A stretch of 64,000 nucleotides of DNA, taken from NCBI RefSeq assembly GCF_002105195.1, contig NZ_MUHU01000025.1, forward strand, positions 186,001 to 250,000, given 5' to 3'. The DNA is from Derxia lacustris. GTDB lineage: Bacteria; Pseudomonadota; Gammaproteobacteria; Burkholderiales; Burkholderiaceae_E. Position 1 is the first letter of the stretch. Each line of letters opens with the position of its first letter. Below, one piece after another: positions 24,655-33,172 of the stretch. A model generated the notes under the pieces. The model was not told the DNA's origin. It saw nothing but the letters and a program-made list of their open reading frames with translations, and did not search any database. Position numbers and translations under genes: made by a program.

Positions 24655-26010
24655 TCAGCGTCCCGTCGCGCCCATGACCGCATCCGGCAGCGCCGTCGCA
24701 ATCCCGGGGAAGAGGCAGAGCAGCAGCACCGCCACGAACATCAGCCCGAGGAAGGGCATCACGCCCCAGATCACGTCCTTGAGCGGAATGTCGGGCGCCA
24801 CGTTCTTGATGACGAAGATGTTGAGCCCGACCGGCGGATGGATCAGGCCCATCTCCATCACGATGGTCATGAGCACGCCGAACCAGATGAGATCGAAGCC
24901 GGCGGCCTTGAGCGGCGGCAGCACGATGGGCGCGGTCATCAAAATGATCGACACCGGCGGCAGGAAGAAGCCCAGCACCACCACGAAGCCGAGGATGGTC
25001 GCCAGCAGCACCCAGCGCGACAAGTGCAGTTCCACGATCCATTCGGCCGCGCTCTGGCTGATGTGCAGATAGCTCATCACGTAGGAGTACAGCAGCGACA
25101 TGCCGATGATGAACATCAGCATCGTCGACTCCTTGAGCGTGCTGGCGAGGATGGGCTTGACCTGGCTCGGCCGCCACACGCCGTAGATGACGGCGATGAG
25201 GCCCAGCGCCAGCAGCCCGCCCAGCCCGGCGGTTTCCGACGGCGTGGCGAAGCCGCCGTAGAGCGCCACCATCACGCCGATCAGCAGCACGATGAAGGGC
25301 AGCACGCGCGGCAGCATGCGGGTCTTGTCGGCCAGCGTGAAATGCTCTTCATGCAGATAGGCCGACTTGGCGCCGCCGCCCTCATAGACCTTGAGCGCCA
25401 CCGCGTATTCGCGCCTGAACTTCCACGCCGCATAGCCCGAGAACAGCAGCACCAGCAGCACGCCCGGCCCGATGCCGGCGAGGAACAGCCGGCCCAGCGA
25501 CTGCTCGGCCGCGACCGCGAACAGGATCATCACGATCGACGGCGGCAGCAAAATTCCGAGCGTGCCACCGGCCGCGATGATCCCGGCCGCAAAGCCCGGC
25601 GAATAGCCGCGCGCCCGCATCTCCGGAATGCCCGCGCTGCCGATGGCCGAGCAGGTAGCCGGGCTGGAACCGGCCATCGCCGCGAACAGCGCGCAGGCAA
25701 ACACGTTGGCGATGCCGAGCCCGCCCGGCACCTTGTGCAGCCAGGCGTGGATGGCCGAGTACAGGTCGGCGCCGGCGCGGCTCTTGCCGATGGCCGCGCC
25801 CTTCAGGATGAACAGCGGGATCGCCAGCAGCGTGATGCTGGCCATTTCCTCGTAGACGTTCTGCGTCACCGTGTCGAGCGACGCCGCCGGCATGAAGAAG
25901 TACATGAACAGCACGGCGATGGCGCCGAGCGCAAAGGCGATGGGCATGCCCGAGAACATCAGCAGCAGCGTGCCGACGCCGTACATGGCCCCGATGGCGG
26001 CGGCGCTCAT
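24655..26010 (-). CDS. dctM: TRAP transporter large permease (DctM family), probable malonate uptake
   Basis: This 451-residue protein has about 12 hydrophobic segments and conserved TRAP-M stretches: Met-Ala-Gly-Ser-Ser-Pro-Ala-Thr, Ala-Ala-Gly-Gly-Thr-Leu-Gly-Ile-Leu-Leu-Pro-Pro-Ser, and Ile-His-Pro-Pro-Val-Gly-Leu-Asn. It moves substrate across the inner membrane with sodium-ion coupling in known family members. The start overlaps dctQ by 4 bases. Substrate assignment rests on the operon: it directly precedes mdcA, where Acinetobacter carries the MdcLM transporter. Confidence 0.93.
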   Translation of the reverse strand: MSAAAIGAMYGVGTLLLMFSGMPIAFALGAIAVLFMYFFMPAASLDTVTQNVYEEMASITLLAIPLFILKGAAIGKSRAGADLYSAIHAWLHKVPGGLGIANVFACALFAAMAGSSPATCSAIGSAGIPEMRARGYSPGFAAGIIAAGGTLGILLPPSIVMILFAVAAEQSLGRLFLAGIGPGVLLVLLFSGYAAWKFRREYAVALKVYEGGGAKSAYLHEEHFTLADKTRMLPRVLPFIVLLIGVMVALYGGFATPSETAGLGGLLALGLIAVIYGVWRPSQVKPILASTLKESTMLMFIIGMSLLYSYVMSYLHISQSAAEWIVELHLSRWVLLATILGFVVVLGFFLPPVSIILMTAPIVLPPLKAAGFDLIWFGVLMTIVMEMGLIHPPVGLNIFVIKNVAPDIPLKDVIWGVMPFLGLMFVAVLLLCLFPGIATALPDAVMGATGR

Positions 26011-26564
26011 GCTCGCGGCTCCCGGTGGAAGTGCATGACCAGTTGCAGCAGCAGTTGCAGCGTGAGCAGCGTCATGCCGGCCGACATCAGGCCATAAGGG
26101 ATCGCGAGCGGCGGCGCCCACGACGACGAGGTGGTCTGGCCGTCCACCCAAGCCTCGTGGAACAGCGTCCACGACTTCCACGTAAAGAAGGCGCAGAAGG
26201 CCGTCGAGACGATGTCGCAGAACACCTGGCGCGCCCGGTTGACCGCCGGCGGCAGCAGCCCCGCCACCGCCTCGATGCCGATGTGGCCGCGCTGGCTCTG
26301 CACATGGGCGCCGCACAGGAAGGTGGCGCCCACCAGCAGGAACACCGCCGCCTCGTCCTGCCAGTCGGTCGGGATGTGCAGGAAGTAGCGCAGCACCACG
26401 CTGCCGGTGAGGATGGCGCAGGCGGCCAGCAGCGCCAGCATCGACAGCAGCAGCACGCTGCGGTTGACGAAGCCGAGCGCGCGGCCGGCCAGCCCCAGGG
26501 CGCCGCGCACCGGCAGCACCGGCGCGGCCGGCGCGTGCCCTTCAAGCTCGAAGCCGTGGCTCAT
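26007..26564 (-). CDS. dctQ: TRAP transporter small permease (DctQ family)
   Basis: This 185-residue protein has four hydrophobic segments and the family stretch Trp-Gln-Asp-Glu-Ala-Ala-Val-Phe-Leu-Leu-Val-Gly-Ala-Thr-Phe. It forms the membrane complex with the DctM subunit. The ATG at 26564 overlaps the dctP stop by 4 bases; the open frame extends upstream but only as the shadow of dctP. Confidence 0.91.
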   Translation of the reverse strand: MSHGFELEGHAPAAPVLPVRGALGLAGRALGFVNRSVLLLSMLALLAACAILTGSVVLRYFLHIPTDWQDEAAVFLLVGATFLCGAHVQSQRGHIGIEAVAGLLPPAVNRARQVFCDIVSTAFCAFFTWKSWTLFHEAWVDGQTTSSSWAPPLAIPYGLMSAGMTLLTLQLLLQLVMHFHREPRA

Positions 26565-27583
26565 AGCGTCTTCTCCACCAGCTTGAGGATGCGGGCGCAG
26601 CCGTCGTTCTTGGCGGCGTAGTCCTTCCACGCCGTCTCGCGCGCGATGGCCTGCCACTTGGCCACGGTGGCGGCGCTCATGTCGCTGGCCTTGCCGCCGG
26701 CCTTTTCATAGACCTTGGCCACCTGCTCGTCGTCGGCCTTGGCGGCGTCGAGCGCGAACTTTTCCATCTCGGCGCCGACGGTCATGATCAGCTGCTGCTG
26801 GTCCTTCGGCAGCGCCTCGAACAGGCTGCGCGAAATCATCAGCGGCTCGAACATGAACCAGTAGGTGCGGCCGCGCCCGGTGGTGAGCTGCTTGGCGACT
26901 TCCTCCAGCCGGAACGAGATCAGGCTGGTGGAAGACGTCATGGCCGCGTCGAGCGCGCCGGTCTGCATCGCGGCATAGATCTCGTTCGACGGCAGCGACA
27001 GCACGGCGGCGCCGGCCTGCTTGAGCACCATGTCCATCTCGCGGCTGCCGCCGCGAACCTTCATTCCCTTGGCATCTTCTGGCTCGACGATGGCCTTGCC
27101 CCGGCTGGCGGTGCCGCCGGCCTGCCAGATCCAGCTCACCAGCAGCACGCCCTTGTCGGCCAGCACGTCGGCGAGCGCCTTGCCCACCTCGGCGCCCTTC
27201 CAGCCCATGCCCTGCTCGTAGGAGGTGACCACGCCCGGCATCAGGCCGATGTTCACCTCGGGCACCTCGCCGCCGGCATACGACAGCGGCACCAGCGACA
27301 TGTCGAGCGCGCCCTTGCGCATGGCGCTGAACTGGGCGTTGGTCTTCATCAGCGACGAGCCCGGATAGACCGTGGCGCCGAGCGCGCCGCCCGAGCGCTT
27401 TTCCAGCTCGGCGGCGAACTTGCGGCAGAGCCGGTCGCGGAAGTCGCCCTCGGTGAGCGTGCCGCCCGGGAACTGGTGCGAGATCTTGAGATTGGTGGCG
27501 GCGAACGCGCGATTGCCCAGGACGGGCAATGCGAGCGCGCCGGCGGCGAGGCCTTGGACAAGGCTGCGGCGGTGGCGATTCAT
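26561..27583 (-). CDS. dctP: TRAP transporter periplasmic binding protein (DctP family)
   Basis: This 340-residue binding protein starts with Arg-Arg-Ser-Leu-Val-Gln-Gly and a hydrophobic stretch ending Ala-Phe-Ala-Ala, a Tat-like or Sec signal peptide. It carries the DctP core with Lys-Ile-Ser-His-Gln-Phe, Gly-Met-Lys-Val-Arg-Gly (the ligand arginine region) and Ser-Leu-Pro-Ser-Asn-Glu-Ile-Tyr. GAGGAG lies 7 bases before the ATG. It is the first gene of the malonate operon, transcribed away from the GntR gene. Malonate binding is inferred from context. Confidence 0.92.
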   Translation of the reverse strand: MNRHRRSLVQGLAAGALALPVLGNRAFAATNLKISHQFPGGTLTEGDFRDRLCRKFAAELEKRSGGALGATVYPGSSLMKTNAQFSAMRKGALDMSLVPLSYAGGEVPEVNIGLMPGVVTSYEQGMGWKGAEVGKALADVLADKGVLLVSWIWQAGGTASRGKAIVEPEDAKGMKVRGGSREMDMVLKQAGAAVLSLPSNEIYAAMQTGALDAAMTSSTSLISFRLEEVAKQLTTGRGRTYWFMFEPLMISRSLFEALPKDQQQLIMTVGAEMEKFALDAAKADDEQVAKVYEKAGGKASDMSAATVAKWQAIARETAWKDYAAKNDGCARILKLVEKTL

Positions 27584-27710
27584 GGAGCGTCTCCTCTCCG
27601 GGGTGGGCGGCGGCGCCGGCGGCGCAAGGGCCGCGCGGTCAGCGCCAAACTGGGTGTTCATCGCAAGGAGGCTGAAACCCGGCTGCGTTTATGTATTCGC
27701 AAGCTCTCGT

Positions 27711-27763
27711 CTTGTATGCACGTTATTACCGCTTGAATGCATGAGTCAATCGGTACGTATAAT
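27711..27763. promoter_or_regulatory. Divergent promoter with GntR-type operator repeats
   Basis: Two near-identical direct repeats, CTTGTATGCA (27711-27720) and CTTGAATGCA (27732-27741), are spaced 21 bases apart, two helical turns. A perfect TATAAT (27758-27763) with TTGAAT 19 bases upstream is a plausible promoter for the GntR gene; the second repeat covers its -35 box. On the minus strand TTGACT followed 17 bases later by ATAACG is a possible promoter for the transporter-mdc operon. Binding by the adjacent regulator to both repeats would control both directions. Confidence 0.6.
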
Positions 27764-27790
27764 TAACCCCGCGTTCTGCATGGAGGTGTC

Positions 27791-28486
27791 ATGAGCAGCC
27801 AGCCACCGCGTCGCTCCGAGCAGTTGAGCGATGCCATCGAGGAATTGATCGTCACCGGCGCCTACGTGCCCGGCATGCGGCTCGACGAGCAGGAGCTGGC
27901 CGACCGCTTCGAGGTGTCGCGCACGCCGGTGCGCGAGGCGCTGATCCAGCTCGCGGCGATCGGCATGGTCGAGATCCGGCCGCGTCGTGGCGCCGTGGTG
28001 GCCGAGATCGGCTCCGACCGGCTGTGCGAGATGTTCGAGGTGATGGCCGAACTCGAAGCCATGTGCGGCCGGCTCGCCGCGCGCCGCATCGGCACCGCCG
28101 AGCAGCAGGCGCTGCGCGCCGCGCACGAGGCCTGCCAGGCCGCGCGCGATGCCGGCGACGCCGACCGCTACTACCAGCTCAACGAGGAATTCCACGCCCG
28201 CATCTATGCCGCCAGCCACAACGGCTTTCTGGAAGAGCAGGCGCTGACGCTGCACCGCCGGCTGCGGCCCTATCGCCGGCTGCAACTGCGGGTGCGCAAC
28301 CGCATGAGCACCTCGTTCAGCGAGCACGGCGCGGTGGTCGACGCCATCCTCGCCGGCGACAGCGAAGGCGCGGCCGAGCAGCTGCGCAGCCACGTCATCG
28401 TGCAGGGCGAGCGCTTTGCCGATCTGGTGTCGTCGGTCGCGATGCTGGGCCGCGAGCGCGAGGCGCTGGCCGTCAACCAGCGCTGA
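27791..28486 (+). CDS. GntR-family (FadR/FCD subfamily) regulator of malonate genes, MdcY-like
   Basis: This 231-residue protein has an N-terminal winged helix (Asp-Arg-Phe-Glu-Val-Ser-Arg-Thr-Pro-Val-Arg-Glu-Ala-Leu, residues 38-51) and a C-terminal all-helical FCD domain with candidate metal ligands in Asn-Glu-Glu-Phe-His and Ser-Glu-His-Gly. Acinetobacter malonate genes are controlled by a GntR protein, MdcY, whereas Klebsiella uses a LysR protein. GGAGGTG precedes the ATG perfectly. Its divergence from the malonate operon makes it the likely malonate- or malonyl-responsive repressor. Confidence 0.92.
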   Translation: MSSQPPRRSEQLSDAIEELIVTGAYVPGMRLDEQELADRFEVSRTPVREALIQLAAIGMVEIRPRRGAVVAEIGSDRLCEMFEVMAELEAMCGRLAARRIGTAEQQALRAAHEACQAARDAGDADRYYQLNEEFHARIYAASHNGFLEEQALTLHRRLRPYRRLQLRVRNRMSTSFSEHGAVVDAILAGDSEGAAEQLRSHVIVQGERFADLVSSVAMLGREREALAVNQR

Positions 28487-28613
28487 GGCGCGCGCCACAG
28501 CGGCCGAAGAAACGCGGCTTTCCCACGTTGTTCGGCCGCTTGTCATCGGGACCAGCCCCTATCCTCGGCAAGGATCGGTGCGCCTTCGCGCATCGCGCAC
28601 GCCGCAGGACGCC

Positions 28614-30119
28614 ATGGAGGACCCCACCGACGCCGCCGGCTCGCTCGACCCCGCCGACTGGGGTGCCTTGCGCGAGCAGGGCCATCGCATGCTCGACGAT
28701 CTCTTCGATCATCTCGAAGGGCTGCGCGCGCATCCGGTCTGGCAGCCGATCCCGGCCGAGCTGCGCGCCGGCTGGCGCGCGCCGCTGCCGCGCCAGCCGG
28801 CGCCGCTGGCCGAGGCGCATGCGCGCTTCATGGCCGAGGTGCTGCCGCATTCGGTCGGCAATGCGCATCCGCGCTTCATGGGCTGGGTGCAGGGCGGCGG
28901 CACCGCCGTGGGCATGCTGGCCGAGATGCTGGCCGCCGGCCTCAACGCCAATCTGGGCGGGCGCGACCAGATGCCGCTCGAAGTGGAAAAGCAGATCGTC
29001 GTCTGGATGCGCGAGCTGTTCGGCTTTCCGGCGACGGCGGGCGGGCTGTTCGTCACCGGCTCGTCGATGGCCAATTTCATCGGCGTGCTGGTCGCGCGCA
29101 CCCGGGCGCTCGGCGAAGGCGCGCGCCGCCACGGCCTGCGCGACAGCGGCCATCGGCTGGTCGGCTATGCCGGCAGCAGCGCGCACGGCTGCCTCGCGCG
29201 CGCCTTCGACATGGCCGGCCTGGGCAGCGATGCGCTGCGCCGCGTGCCGGTCGACGCCAACCACCGCATCGACGTGGCCCAGCTCGCCGCGACCATCGCG
29301 ATGGACCGCGCCGCCGGCCTGCAACCCTTCTTTGTGGCCGGCACCGCCGGCACGGTGGACGTGGGCGCCATCGATCCGCTGACCGAGCTGGCCGACCTGT
29401 GCGCACGCGCCGGACTGTGGTTCCACGTCGATGGCGCCTTCGGTGCGCTCGGCATGCTGGCGCCCGGCGTGGCGCCGCTGCTGGCCGGCATCGAGCGCGC
29501 CGACTCGATCGCGCTCGACTTCCACAAATGGGGCCAGGTGCCCTACGACGCCGGCTTCATCCTGGTCCGCGATCAGGACGACCAGCTCGCCGCCTTCGCC
29601 GCGCCGGCCGCCTATCTGGCGCGCGACACGCGCGGGCTGGCGGCCGGCTCGCCCTGGCCCTGCGATCTCGGGCCCGACCTGTCGCGCGGCTTTCGGGCGC
29701 TGAAGACCTGGTTCACCTTCGCCACCTACGGCACCGATGCCATCGGCGCGGCCATCGACCGCAGCTGCGCACTCGCGCGCGGGCTGGCCGAGCGCATCGC
29801 CGCCGAACCGGCGCTGGAGCTGCTGGCGCCGGTCGCGCTCAACATCGTCTGCTTCCGCCATCGCGGCGGCGCCGGCGATCCGCGCTTTGGCCGCCGCGCC
29901 GCCGACCGCGCCGCGCTCGACCGCTTCAACGCCGACCTGGTCGCCGACCTGCACGAAGCCGGCATCGCCGTGCCCTCCACCACCGTCATCGACGGCCGGC
30001 TCGCGATCCGCGCCGCCGTCGTCAACCACCGCACCGACGCCAGCGACCTTGCCGCGCTGGTCGATGCCGTACTCGCCCGCGCCGCCCTCCGGCTCGGCGC
30101 CGACAAGACCGCCTCATGA
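28614..30119 (+). CDS. Group II PLP-dependent decarboxylase-like enzyme
   Basis: This 501-residue fold-type-I enzyme resembles aromatic amino acid and glutamate decarboxylases. It has the ring-stacking His191 in Ser-Ser-Ala-His, Asp273 in His-Val-Asp-Gly-Ala-Phe-Gly and the PLP lysine Lys305 in Asp-Phe-His-Lys-Trp. It probably decarboxylates an amino acid, but the substrate cannot be read from sequence; some homologues act as aldehyde synthases. Its stop overlaps the start of the ATP-grasp gene (ATGA), and a second PLP enzyme follows. Confidence 0.9.
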   Translation: MEDPTDAAGSLDPADWGALREQGHRMLDDLFDHLEGLRAHPVWQPIPAELRAGWRAPLPRQPAPLAEAHARFMAEVLPHSVGNAHPRFMGWVQGGGTAVGMLAEMLAAGLNANLGGRDQMPLEVEKQIVVWMRELFGFPATAGGLFVTGSSMANFIGVLVARTRALGEGARRHGLRDSGHRLVGYAGSSAHGCLARAFDMAGLGSDALRRVPVDANHRIDVAQLAATIAMDRAAGLQPFFVAGTAGTVDVGAIDPLTELADLCARAGLWFHVDGAFGALGMLAPGVAPLLAGIERADSIALDFHKWGQVPYDAGFILVRDQDDQLAAFAAPAAYLARDTRGLAAGSPWPCDLGPDLSRGFRALKTWFTFATYGTDAIGAAIDRSCALARGLAERIAAEPALELLAPVALNIVCFRHRGGAGDPRFGRRAADRAALDRFNADLVADLHEAGIAVPSTTVIDGRLAIRAAVVNHRTDASDLAALVDAVLARAALRLGADKTAS

Positions 30120-31408
30120 GCAGCAACAGCGCCGTTCCGGCCGCCCTCGCCCCTCCGCAATCCGTGCCCGCCCGCGCCGCCGACGACGGCAGCGGCCCCG
30201 GCCTCATGGGCCTCGCCCGCCTCATGCGGCTGGCCTTCGACAAGGCCGATCTCGTGCCGATCTCGCAGGCGCTGATCGCCCGCGCCAGCAGCGCCGAAAG
30301 CGATGCCGACGCGCTCATGGACCTGTCCACGCTGCTGCAACTGCAAGGGCTCGACGACCTCGGCCGCGCCACGCTGGCCCAGGCGCTGCAACTGCGCCGC
30401 GTGTACCGGCTGCCGGCCGCGCGCCCGCCCGCGCTGCAACTGCTGATGCTGATGGCGCCCGGCGAACTCATGGCCAATGCGCCGCTGCCCTTCCTGTTCG
30501 AGGACGGCGACGTGGCGCTGACCCAGCTCTACCTGATGCCCGGCGAGCCGATCCCGGCCGAGCTGCCGCCGCACGATCTGGCCTTTGTCGCCATCTCGGA
30601 GTCGGACGAGAACCGCGCCGTGCTGGCGCGCCTGGGGCGCGCCATCGCCGGCTGGCCGCGCCCGGTACTCAACCTGCCGGGCCGCATCGCGCTGACCGCG
30701 CGCGACCGCGCCTGCGAGCTGCTGGCCGACGTGCCCGGCCTGCGCATGCCGGCCACCGCGCGCGCGCCGCGCGCCGCGCTGCAAGCCATCGCCAACGGCC
30801 GCGCGCCGCTCGACCGGCTGCTGCGCGACGGCCCCTGGCCGCTGATCGTGCGGCCGGTCGATTCGCATGCCGGCCACGGCCTCGAAAAGATCGACGATGC
30901 GCGCGCGCTCGGCGCCTACCTGGCGCGCCAGCCGGAGCGCGAATTCTTCATCGCCCGCTTCATCGACTACCGCGATGCCGACGGCCTGTTCCGCAAGTTC
31001 CGCGTGGCCCTGGTCGATGGCGTGCCGCATGCCGGCCACATGGCCATCTCGGCCGACTGGATGATTCACTACCTCAACGCCGGCATGACCGACAGCGCCG
31101 CCAAGCGCGCCGAGGAAGAAGCCTTCATGCGCGACTTCGACAGCGGCTTTGCACGCCGCCATGCCGGCGCCTTGCAGGCCATCGCCCAGCGCTTCGGGCT
31201 CGACTGGCTGGTGGTCGATTGCGCCGAGACCGCCGCCGGCGAGCTGCTGGTGTTCGAGGTCGATCCGGGCGCGGTCGTGCATTCGATGGATCCGGTCGAA
31301 CTCTTTCCCTACAAGCGCGCGCCGATGCAGCGCGTGTTCGCCGCCGTGCGTGCCCTGCTGGCGCGCCGGCTTGCCCAGGCCGCCGCGCCACCCGCATTCC
31401 ATTCCTGA
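30116..31408 (+). CDS. ATP-grasp ligase-like protein with N-terminal helical repeat
   Basis: This 430-residue protein has an N-terminal helical region (about 25-100) that looks TPR-like, then an ATP-grasp domain: Leu-Ile-Val-Arg-Pro-Val-Asp-Ser-His-Ala-Gly-His-Gly (243-255), Arg-Lys-Phe-Arg-Val-Ala-Leu-Val-Asp-Gly (293-302) and the metal-binding strand Leu-Val-Phe-Glu-Val-Asp-Pro-Gly (Glu381, Asp383). Such enzymes join a carboxylate to an amine using ATP. Being translationally coupled to a decarboxylase, it could condense the resulting amine with an acid. That is inference. Confidence 0.8.
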   Translation: MSSNSAVPAALAPPQSVPARAADDGSGPGLMGLARLMRLAFDKADLVPISQALIARASSAESDADALMDLSTLLQLQGLDDLGRATLAQALQLRRVYRLPAARPPALQLLMLMAPGELMANAPLPFLFEDGDVALTQLYLMPGEPIPAELPPHDLAFVAISESDENRAVLARLGRAIAGWPRPVLNLPGRIALTARDRACELLADVPGLRMPATARAPRAALQAIANGRAPLDRLLRDGPWPLIVRPVDSHAGHGLEKIDDARALGAYLARQPEREFFIARFIDYRDADGLFRKFRVALVDGVPHAGHMAISADWMIHYLNAGMTDSAAKRAEEEAFMRDFDSGFARRHAGALQAIAQRFGLDWLVVDCAETAAGELLVFEVDPGAVVHSMDPVELFPYKRAPMQRVFAAVRALLARRLAQAAAPPAFHS

Positions 31409-31422
31409 GGAAGGCCACCGCC

Positions 31423-33003
31423 ATGCCGCCCGCGCTCACGTCCGCCGCCCGTCCGTCCGCCTTCATCCCCGGCGCCGCCGCGCCGGCCCGCAGCACGCTG
31501 CATGCGGTCACGCCCGCGCCGCCGCGCTTTGCGCTGCCCGGCATGCGCGCCGCCACCGCCCAGCTGCTCACCGAGGGCGGCGACGACCGCATCCGGCCCG
31601 ACGCCTTCGGCTTCAACCGCTACGGCTGCGCCAGCCTGCCCGATGCCGGCATCGTCGAGCTGGGCTCGTCGACCGCATCGGCGCTGTCGCCGGCCGGCTT
31701 CGACGCCGCCGCGCGGCTGCTCGGCCGCCTCGCCGGCCGGCCCGAATCGCAGGCCGCCGAAGCCGGGCGCATCCGGCGCGAACTGCTCGCGCTGACCGGC
31801 GCCGAGCGCGTCGACGGCAGCGAAGCGGTGCTCGCCGCCTCGGGCACCGATGTGCATCTGATCGCCATCACCCTGGCCGCCGGCCCCGAGCGCGCGCCGG
31901 TGCAGGCGGTGATGGCCGACGGTGCCGAAACCGGCAGCGGCGTGCCGCTCGCGCTCGACGGCCGGCACTTCGGCAGCCTGAGCTGCCGGGGCACGCGCGT
32001 GGCGCGCGGCGAGCCGGTCGGCGCGCTGGCGGCGGTCGCCACGCCGCGCCAGATCGCGCTGCGCGAGGCCGACGGCCAGCCGCGCCCGGCCGACGCCGTC
32101 GATGCCGATTTCGAGGCCGCCGTCGACGCCGTCGTGCGCCAGGGCGAGCGCTGCCTGCTGGTGCTCACCGATGTGTCCAAGACCGGCCTGGTCGCGCCCT
32201 CGGCCGACTGCGCCGCGCGGCTGGCCGCGCGCTACGGCGCCCGCCTGACGGTGCTGGTCGACGGCTGCCAGTTCCGGCTCGCGCCGGGCACGGTGGCCGA
32301 CCATCTGGCGCGCGGCTTTGCGGTCGCGGTCACCGGCTCCAAGTTCGTCGGCGGGCCGGCCTTCAGCGGCGCGCTGCTGCTGCCGGCCGAGCTGGCCCGG
32401 CGCGCGCGCGGCACGCCGCTCGATGAATTGCGCGGCTATTCGGGCCGCGCCGACTGGCCGCTGCACTGGCCCGGCGCCACCGCGCTCGACACCGGCGCCA
32501 ATCCCGGCCTGCTGCTGCGCTGGGAGGCCGCGCTGGCCGAGCTGCGCCGGTTTGCCGCGCTGGCGCCGGGCGCCGCCGACGGCTTTCTGGCCGACTGGGG
32601 CGCCGCCGTGGCCGCGCGGCTGGCCGCCGGGCCGCAGCGGGTCGCGCTGGCCGTGCCGGCGCTTGCGCGCGGCCACGACTGGGATGCGCGCCAGACCGTC
32701 TTCCCCTTCATCCCGCTCGATGCGGCCGGCCGGCCGCTCGCGCCGGCGCAGGTGGCGCAGCTGCACCGCCAGCTCGCCGGGCTCGATCTCGACTTCGGCG
32801 CCGCGCCGGCATTGCGCGTGAGGCTGGGCCAGCCGGTCGCCGCCGGCCTGCGCGACGGCCTGCCGGCCAGCGCCCTGCGCATCTGCGCCAGCGCGCGACT
32901 GGTCAGCGATGCGCTCGCCAGCCCGGCCGCGCAGGCCGCCGTCATGCAGCAGACGCAGGCCGCGCTCGACCGGCTCGATGCGCTGCTGACCGCGCCGGCC
33001 TGA
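31423..33003 (+). CDS. Fold-type-I PLP enzyme, third gene of the decarboxylase/ATP-grasp operon
   Basis: This 526-residue protein has a class V aminotransferase-like core: Ala-Ser-Gly-Thr-Asp (139-143) for the PLP phosphate, Leu-Val-Asp-Gly-Cys-Gln-Phe (Asp280, Gln283) and the Schiff-base lysine Lys307 in Thr-Gly-Ser-Lys-Phe-Val-Gly-Gly-Pro. This arrangement is seen in cysteine desulfurases and related aminotransferases or lyases. No close named family is recognised. GAGGAAGG precedes the ATG, 14 bases after the ATP-grasp stop. The protein is longer than typical family members, with an extended N-terminus. Confidence 0.82.
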   Translation: MPPALTSAARPSAFIPGAAAPARSTLHAVTPAPPRFALPGMRAATAQLLTEGGDDRIRPDAFGFNRYGCASLPDAGIVELGSSTASALSPAGFDAAARLLGRLAGRPESQAAEAGRIRRELLALTGAERVDGSEAVLAASGTDVHLIAITLAAGPERAPVQAVMADGAETGSGVPLALDGRHFGSLSCRGTRVARGEPVGALAAVATPRQIALREADGQPRPADAVDADFEAAVDAVVRQGERCLLVLTDVSKTGLVAPSADCAARLAARYGARLTVLVDGCQFRLAPGTVADHLARGFAVAVTGSKFVGGPAFSGALLLPAELARRARGTPLDELRGYSGRADWPLHWPGATALDTGANPGLLLRWEAALAELRRFAALAPGAADGFLADWGAAVAARLAAGPQRVALAVPALARGHDWDARQTVFPFIPLDAAGRPLAPAQVAQLHRQLAGLDLDFGAAPALRVRLGQPVAAGLRDGLPASALRICASARLVSDALASPAAQAAVMQQTQAALDRLDALLTAPA

Positions 33004-33172
33004 GCCCGGCCGCCCGGGCGCGGCACCGAACTTGCTCGGAGCGGCCGGTCGCCGGCGCCGTCCGGCCGCCTCCCGTGCGCATTGCCGCCGGAGCCGCGCC
33101 GCCGCGCCGGCCCGCGCCACCGCCGCAAGCCGCCCGCGCGGCAATGCGCATCAAGCCCTTTCGGAACTCTTG

